Source of the DNA: Actinokineospora alba
Lineage (GTDB): Bacteria > Actinomycetota > Actinomycetes > Mycobacteriales > Pseudonocardiaceae
Reading direction: 5' to 3'
Length of the DNA: 64,000 nt
Assembly: GCF_004362515.1 (NCBI RefSeq)
Contig: NZ_SNXU01000001.1
Span: 2,232,001-2,296,000, forward strand
Below, one piece after another: positions 60,665-64,000 of this stretch. The number at the start of each line of letters is the position of its first letter. Positions within the stretch are counted from its first letter, which is position 1. The notes under the pieces were generated by a model. It had not been told where the DNA came from. It worked only from the letters and a program-made list of their open reading frames with translations, and ran no database searches. The position numbers were made by a program, and so were the translations under genes.

Positions 60665-61489
60665 GCCGGTCAGGCGGCGCAGTTCGACGGCGTCGTGCGC
60701 GGAGAACACGGTGACCTCGTCGCCGTGGTCGCGGACCAGGTCCCGCAGCCGGGCCTGGTTCGCGACCCGCGCCTTGCCGTCCACCTGCATGATCTTCTCG
60801 AACGCGCTCATCAGCGGCGGGCAGTTCGGGTTCACCGGGTCGATCTCGCCCCGGTTGAAGTACGCGTCGCCCGCGTGCAGCAGCCAGCCCGAGCCGGTGT
60901 CGACCGCGACGCCGACATGGCCGCGCGTGTGGCCTTCCAGTGGCACCAGCAGGAAGTCCTCGGGCAGCCCGACCAGGCCGCGGACCGCGCGCATGCCGAA
61001 CCACTCGTCGCCGCCACCTGCCTGGTAGAGCTCCCACTTCGGGCCGTGGGCCCACTGCGCGGCGCGGAACCGCTGCCGCTCGCGCACGGTCGCCTGGGCG
61101 GTCGCGACCGTGTGCTCGGGCTCATACACGTGGACGGTCGCGCTCTGGAAGTCGCGCAGGCCGCCCGCGTGGTCGAGGTCCATATGCGTCAGGATGATGT
61201 GCCGGACGTCGGATGCCTTGTGGCCCAACGCCTCCACCTGCCGGATCGCCGACGTCGACGGGTCGGCCAGCGGACGGACCAGGTGCACGAACTCGCGGGG
61301 GAGTGAGCCCGGCAGCCGCGCCAGGTCGGTCTCGCCGAAGCCGGTGTCGACCAGGACCAGGCCCTGCTCGCTCTCGATGAGCAGCACATGGCAGACCATG
61401 TTCGCCATGCGGAACAGGCCGGGCTCCCCGTCGAGCAGCTTGCCGCCCGGCGGGCGCATCGAACCGCAGTTCAGGTGGTGTACGCGCAC
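60653..61489 (-). CDS. Metallo-beta-lactamase fold hydrolase
   Basis: A 278-residue zinc hydrolase. Metal motif HMDLDH in ILTHMDLDHAGGL, DTGFG, LEGHTRGHVGV (third His) and LLHAGDAYF (Asp) are in order, as in lactonase-like or N-acyl homoserine lactonase-like proteins. GTG 61489 is preceded by AAGGACG and lies 2 bases after the TetR stop, so it is cotranscribed with the TetR gene. Probably degrades a lactone or related ligand. Confidence 0.88.
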   Translation of the reverse strand: MRVHHLNCGSMRPPGGKLLDGEPGLFRMANMVCHVLLIESEQGLVLVDTGFGETDLARLPGSLPREFVHLVRPLADPSTSAIRQVEALGHKASDVRHIILTHMDLDHAGGLRDFQSATVHVYEPEHTVATAQATVRERQRFRAAQWAHGPKWELYQAGGGDEWFGMRAVRGLVGLPEDFLLVPLEGHTRGHVGVAVDTGSGWLLHAGDAYFNRGEIDPVNPNCPPLMSAFEKIMQVDGKARVANQARLRDLVRDHGDEVTVFSAHDAVELRRLTGSVV

Positions 61490-61491
61490 GT

Positions 61492-62049
61492 TCAGCGTCC
61501 TTTCAACAGTGTTCGCATGGTCGTGCCGACCGCATAAAGGGGTGCGGTGTCGCGGCGGGTGCGGGCCAGCAGCTGCGCGCCCTCCAGGGCGGCGAGCAGC
61601 GTGGTCGCGACGTTTTCGGCGTCGGGGATGTCGTGTGCCGCGAGGAAGTCGCGCACCACGCCCTGCCAGGAGGCGAACGCGGACACGCAGGCTTCCCGCA
61701 CGACGTCGCCACCATCCGGCGCGACCGTCCCGATAGGACAGCCACGGCTGAAGTCGGAGGCGACGAGATGCTCGGCGAGCCCCTGGATCACCGCGTCGAG
61801 GCCTGCCACCGGGTCGGCGGCGCCGTCGAGGGTCGCGGAGACCCAGTCGCACAGCTCGCCCGCCGCGAGCGCGACCGCTTCGGCGGCGAGCTGCTCTTTG
61901 CCGCCGGGGAAGTGGAAGTAGAGCGAGCCCTTGGGGAGGCCGCCTTCGGCGAGGACCTGGTTGAGGCCCGTGCCGTGGTAGCCCTGGGTGCGGAACAGGG
62001 TCGCCGCGGTCCGCAGCGTCCGTTCGCGAGTGTCGGTGCGCCTGCCCAT
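61492..62049 (-). CDS. TetR family regulator, LmrA/YxaF-like
   Basis: A 185-residue regulator with DNA-binding domain RTAATLFRTQGYHGTGLNQVLAEGGLPKGSLYFHFPGGKEQL, the LmrA/YxaF subgroup. A 10-bp palindrome AGACCGGTCT lies just upstream at 62064-62073 with the promoter, indicating autoregulation. It is cotranscribed with the MBL hydrolase, so the hydrolase may act on the inducer. Confidence 0.92.
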   Translation of the reverse strand: MGRRTDTRERTLRTAATLFRTQGYHGTGLNQVLAEGGLPKGSLYFHFPGGKEQLAAEAVALAAGELCDWVSATLDGAADPVAGLDAVIQGLAEHLVASDFSRGCPIGTVAPDGGDVVREACVSAFASWQGVVRDFLAAHDIPDAENVATTLLAALEGAQLLARTRRDTAPLYAVGTTMRTLLKGR

Positions 62050-62056
62050 GCGCCGT

Positions 62057-62073
62057 ACTATACAGACCGGTCT
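62057..62073 (-). promoter_or_regulatory. tetR promoter and operator
   Basis: On the minus strand TATAGT (62062-62057) ends 7 nt before the ATG at 62049, a leaderless start. AGACCGGTCT (62064-62073) adjoins it and resembles LmrA-type operators (AGACCNGTCT). Confidence 0.65.
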
Positions 62074-62091
62074 AGTAATGTCGAGCCCGCG

Positions 62092-62106
62092 TAGGCTCCT
62101 GACGCA
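62092..62106 (+). promoter_or_regulatory. -10 box TAGGCT of the aldose epimerase gene
   Basis: TAGGCT at 62092-62097 ends 8 nt before the ATG at 62106, a leaderless or nearly leaderless start. Confidence 0.45.
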
Positions 62107-63005
62107 TGGCCGATGAGTACGAGATCACGTATGCCGGAGCCCGGGCCGTCATCACCGCCACCGGCGCGACCCTGCGCGTCTTCGAGGTCGACGGCGTGTC
62201 CTATCTGGAGACCTTCCCCGAGGACGAGTCCGCGCCGATGGGATCGGGCGCGGTCCTGATCCCGTGGCCGAACCGCACCGCGGGTGCGGAGTGGACCTAC
62301 CGCGGCGAGCCGCAACACCTCGAAGTCACCGAACCCGCGCGCGGCAACGCCAGCCATGGCTTGGTGCGCAAGGAAACCTGGGCCGCCACTGTGGAGGAGG
62401 ACTCATCGGTCACGCTCGAGCTGACCGTCGGCGAGCGTCCCGGCTGGCCGTTCCGGTTCCGCACCACGGTCACCTACGCGCTCGACATCGAGGGCCTCGC
62501 GGTCACCCACACCGTCCACAATCTGGCCGACCTGCCGATGCCCTTCGGCGTCGGCGCCCACCCCTACCCGCGGCCGGGGCGGTCCGACGCCGACGACTGC
62601 GTCCTGACGCTCGCCGCCACCACGCACCTCCCGCTCGACCCGGAGCGCATGGTGCCCACCGGCCCGGCCGTCCCGGACGACTCGTTCGCCGACGGCAAGC
62701 CGTTGCGCGGCACCACCCTCGACGACGCGTTCGGCGGCTGCGTCCCCGGACTCGACGGCCTGGTCCGCCACTCGCTGCGCGGACCGGACGGCGGCGTGGA
62801 GCTCTGGGCGGACCCGGTGTTCGGCTGGGTGCAGGTGTACACGCCGGATTCGTTCCCCGGCAAGGAATCCGGCCGCGCCGTCGCGATCGAGCCGATGACG
62901 TGCCCCCCGGACGCGCTCAACTCCGGCACCGATCTGCTGGAGGTCCGGCCGCGCGAAACGTGGTCGGCGTCGTGGGGTCTTCGACCACTAAGGTCGAGCC
63001 TGTGA
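62106..63005 (+). CDS. Aldose 1-epimerase family protein
   Basis: A 299-residue galactose mutarotase-like enzyme (beta-sandwich). LIPWPNRTAGAEW, NASHGLVRKETW (His), GVGAHPYPR and VAIEPMTCPPDALNSG (catalytic Glu) are the conserved blocks. It interconverts alpha and beta forms of a hexose. Its stop overlaps the amidohydrolase start by GTGA. Confidence 0.9.
   Translation: MADEYEITYAGARAVITATGATLRVFEVDGVSYLETFPEDESAPMGSGAVLIPWPNRTAGAEWTYRGEPQHLEVTEPARGNASHGLVRKETWAATVEEDSSVTLELTVGERPGWPFRFRTTVTYALDIEGLAVTHTVHNLADLPMPFGVGAHPYPRPGRSDADDCVLTLAATTHLPLDPERMVPTGPAVPDDSFADGKPLRGTTLDDAFGGCVPGLDGLVRHSLRGPDGGVELWADPVFGWVQVYTPDSFPGKESGRAVAIEPMTCPPDALNSGTDLLEVRPRETWSASWGLRPLRSSL
62989..63002 (+). promoter_or_regulatory. 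-10 box TAAGGT for the amidohydrolase
   Basis: TAAGGT at 62989-62994 inside the epimerase gene ends 7 nt before GTG 63002, so the gene may have a leaderless internal promoter besides read-through. Confidence 0.4.
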
Positions 63006-64000
63006 CTATCGCGGTAACCAATGGCTATGTGGTCCCAGTGGATGGCGAGCCCATCGACGGCGGAACGGTCCTGATCGACAACGGCAAGATCGTCGCCGTC
63101 GGCGCGGACGTCGAAGTGCCCGAGGGCGCGGAGATCGTCGACGCCACCGGATCGTGGGTGCTGCCGGGATTCGTCGAGGCGCACGCCCATGTCGGCGTCT
63201 ACGAGGAGGGCGAGGGCTGGGCGGGGCAGGACACCAACGAGATGACCGACCCGGTCACCGCGAAGGTCCGCGCCATCGACGCCATCAACCCCGACGACGA
63301 GGGCTTCCGCGACGCGCTGTCCGGCGGGGTCACCACGCTGGTGGTGAAACCGGGTTCCGGCAACGTGATCGGCGGGCACACGGTCGCGGTGAAGGCCTGG
63401 GGCCGCACCGTCGAGGACATGCTGCTGCGGGACCCGGTGAGCATGAAGAGCGCGCTCGGCGAGAACCCGAAGCGCGTCTACGGCGACAAGAAGGTCATGC
63501 CGTCGACCCGGCTCGGCGTCGCCGCGATCATCCGCGAGGCGCTGACGAAGGCGCAGGACTACAAGGCGCGCAAGGAACACGCGGCGGGCGAGGGCAAGCC
63601 GTTCGACCGCGACCTCACCAACGAGGCGCTGGTCGCGGTGCTCGACGGCGACGTGCCGTGGTGCCAGCACTCGCACCGGGCCGACGACATCGCCACCGCG
63701 ATCCGGCTCGCCGACGAGTTCGGCTACCGGCTGGTGATCAACCACGGGACCGAGGCGCACCTGCTGGCCGACCTGCTCGCCGAGCGGGACATCCCGGTGG
63801 TGACCGGGCCGCTGATCGTCGGCCGGTCCAAAGTGGAGGTCCGCAGGCGCGACTTCCGCAACCCCGGCATCCTGGCCCGCGCGGGCGTGCGGATCGCGCT
63901 GACCACCGACGCGCCGGTCGTGCCCATCAACTTCCTGGTGCACCAGGCGACCTTCGCGGTGAAGGAAGGTCTCGACCCGGTCGAGGCGATCCGCTCGATC
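63002..64000 (+). CDS. Amidohydrolase (imidazolonepropionase-like), 3' end outside the window
   Basis: 333 residues are visible of a metal-dependent amidohydrolase. VTIAVTNGYVVPVDGEP starts the composite beta domain; GFVEAHAHVGV is the first metal motif (HxH), followed by GGVTTLVVKPGSG, CQHSHRADD and NHGTEAHLLADLL, and LTTDAPVVP (Asp). It belongs to the PF01979/imidazolonepropionase-like group with unknown substrate. It starts at GTG overlapping the epimerase stop. Confidence 0.9.
   Translation, partial: MTIAVTNGYVVPVDGEPIDGGTVLIDNGKIVAVGADVEVPEGAEIVDATGSWVLPGFVEAHAHVGVYEEGEGWAGQDTNEMTDPVTAKVRAIDAINPDDEGFRDALSGGVTTLVVKPGSGNVIGGHTVAVKAWGRTVEDMLLRDPVSMKSALGENPKRVYGDKKVMPSTRLGVAAIIREALTKAQDYKARKEHAAGEGKPFDRDLTNEALVAVLDGDVPWCQHSHRADDIATAIRLADEFGYRLVINHGTEAHLLADLLAERDIPVVTGPLIVGRSKVEVRRRDFRNPGILARAGVRIALTTDAPVVPINFLVHQATFAVKEGLDPVEAIRSI

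Overview
The window is high-GC DNA from a filamentous-type actinobacterium. GTG and TTG starts are common, stop/start overlaps of the GTGA or ATGA kind are frequent, and many promoters have a TAGGCT-like -10 placed 6-8 nt before the start codon. The gene content (conservon, DUF397/XRE pair, SepH, DUF3027, DUF2537, c-di-AMP-type leader on rpfA) points to the order Pseudonocardiales (Actinokineospora/Saccharothrix-like), an inference from family content and not from any search. From memory of Mycobacterium tuberculosis H37Rv, the backbone follows the order Rv0862c to Rv0889c (helicase-associated protein, small protein, moaC, mog/moaE, rpfA, moaD, moaA, yccF, cspB, DUF2771, MFS, DUF3027, DUF2530, TrmH methylase, DUF2537, SepH, SerC, citrate synthase), with lineage-specific insertions between these genes.

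Layout. 1-3435: conservon (sensor-kinase-like protein cut by the window edge, roadblock protein, DUF742 protein, small GTPase). 3437-3562: a long hairpin between convergent genes. 3564-6071: large helicase-associated protein divergent from a 62-aa conserved protein. 6179-7573: malic enzyme. 7590-15395: molybdenum cofactor and molybdate-uptake block (moaC, a mogA-moaE fusion, rpfA on the other strand with a two-signal regulatory leader, moaD-moaA, a Mop-domain HTH protein, modA, a 499-bp repeat-bearing gap, modB, modC). 15405-22598: phosphatases, YccF protein, acyl-CoA ligase, VOC protein, Nramp metal transporter, TetR regulator, HAD hydrolase, small membrane protein. 22786-38545: conserved actinobacterial backbone with cold-shock protein, DUF2771 lipoprotein, MFS, glutaminyl cyclotransferase, DUF3027 protein overlapping a 1009-aa sacsin/Hsp90-like ATPase, a long inverted repeat, DUF2530, purine permease, MFS exporter, a candidate iron-controlled small RNA, SOD, a glutamate-cysteine-ligase-type enzyme, rRNA methylase and DUF2537.

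38608-45165: ArsR/SRPBCC/VOC operon, DHFR-like reductase, a heterodimeric ABC exporter with one degenerate ATPase site, and a weakly coding patch with small orphan ORFs. 45251-47550: SepH and SerC. 47729-55676: accessory secreted and signalling genes (lectin-like secreted protein, serine hydrolase, an ABC exporter plus two-component system operon, a secreted fibronectin-III protein, the XRE-DUF397 pair). 55753-64000: citrate synthase, PdxH, MFS, amino-acid permease, MBL-fold hydrolase with its TetR, aldose epimerase and an amidohydrolase cut by the window end.

The most interesting items are non-coding: an IdeR-type iron box overlapping a promoter that leads straight into a strong hairpin next to sod; a 168-bp palindrome at 30665-30832 whose transitions all keep pairing in RNA of one strand only and whose ends supply the stop codons of both flanking genes; and the rpfA leader combining a perfect CRP-type site with a c-di-AMP-type riboswitch. 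Among proteins, the DUF3027 plus GHKL ATPase pair is the least understood. No CRISPR array, tRNA, rRNA, insertion sequence or prophage was seen.
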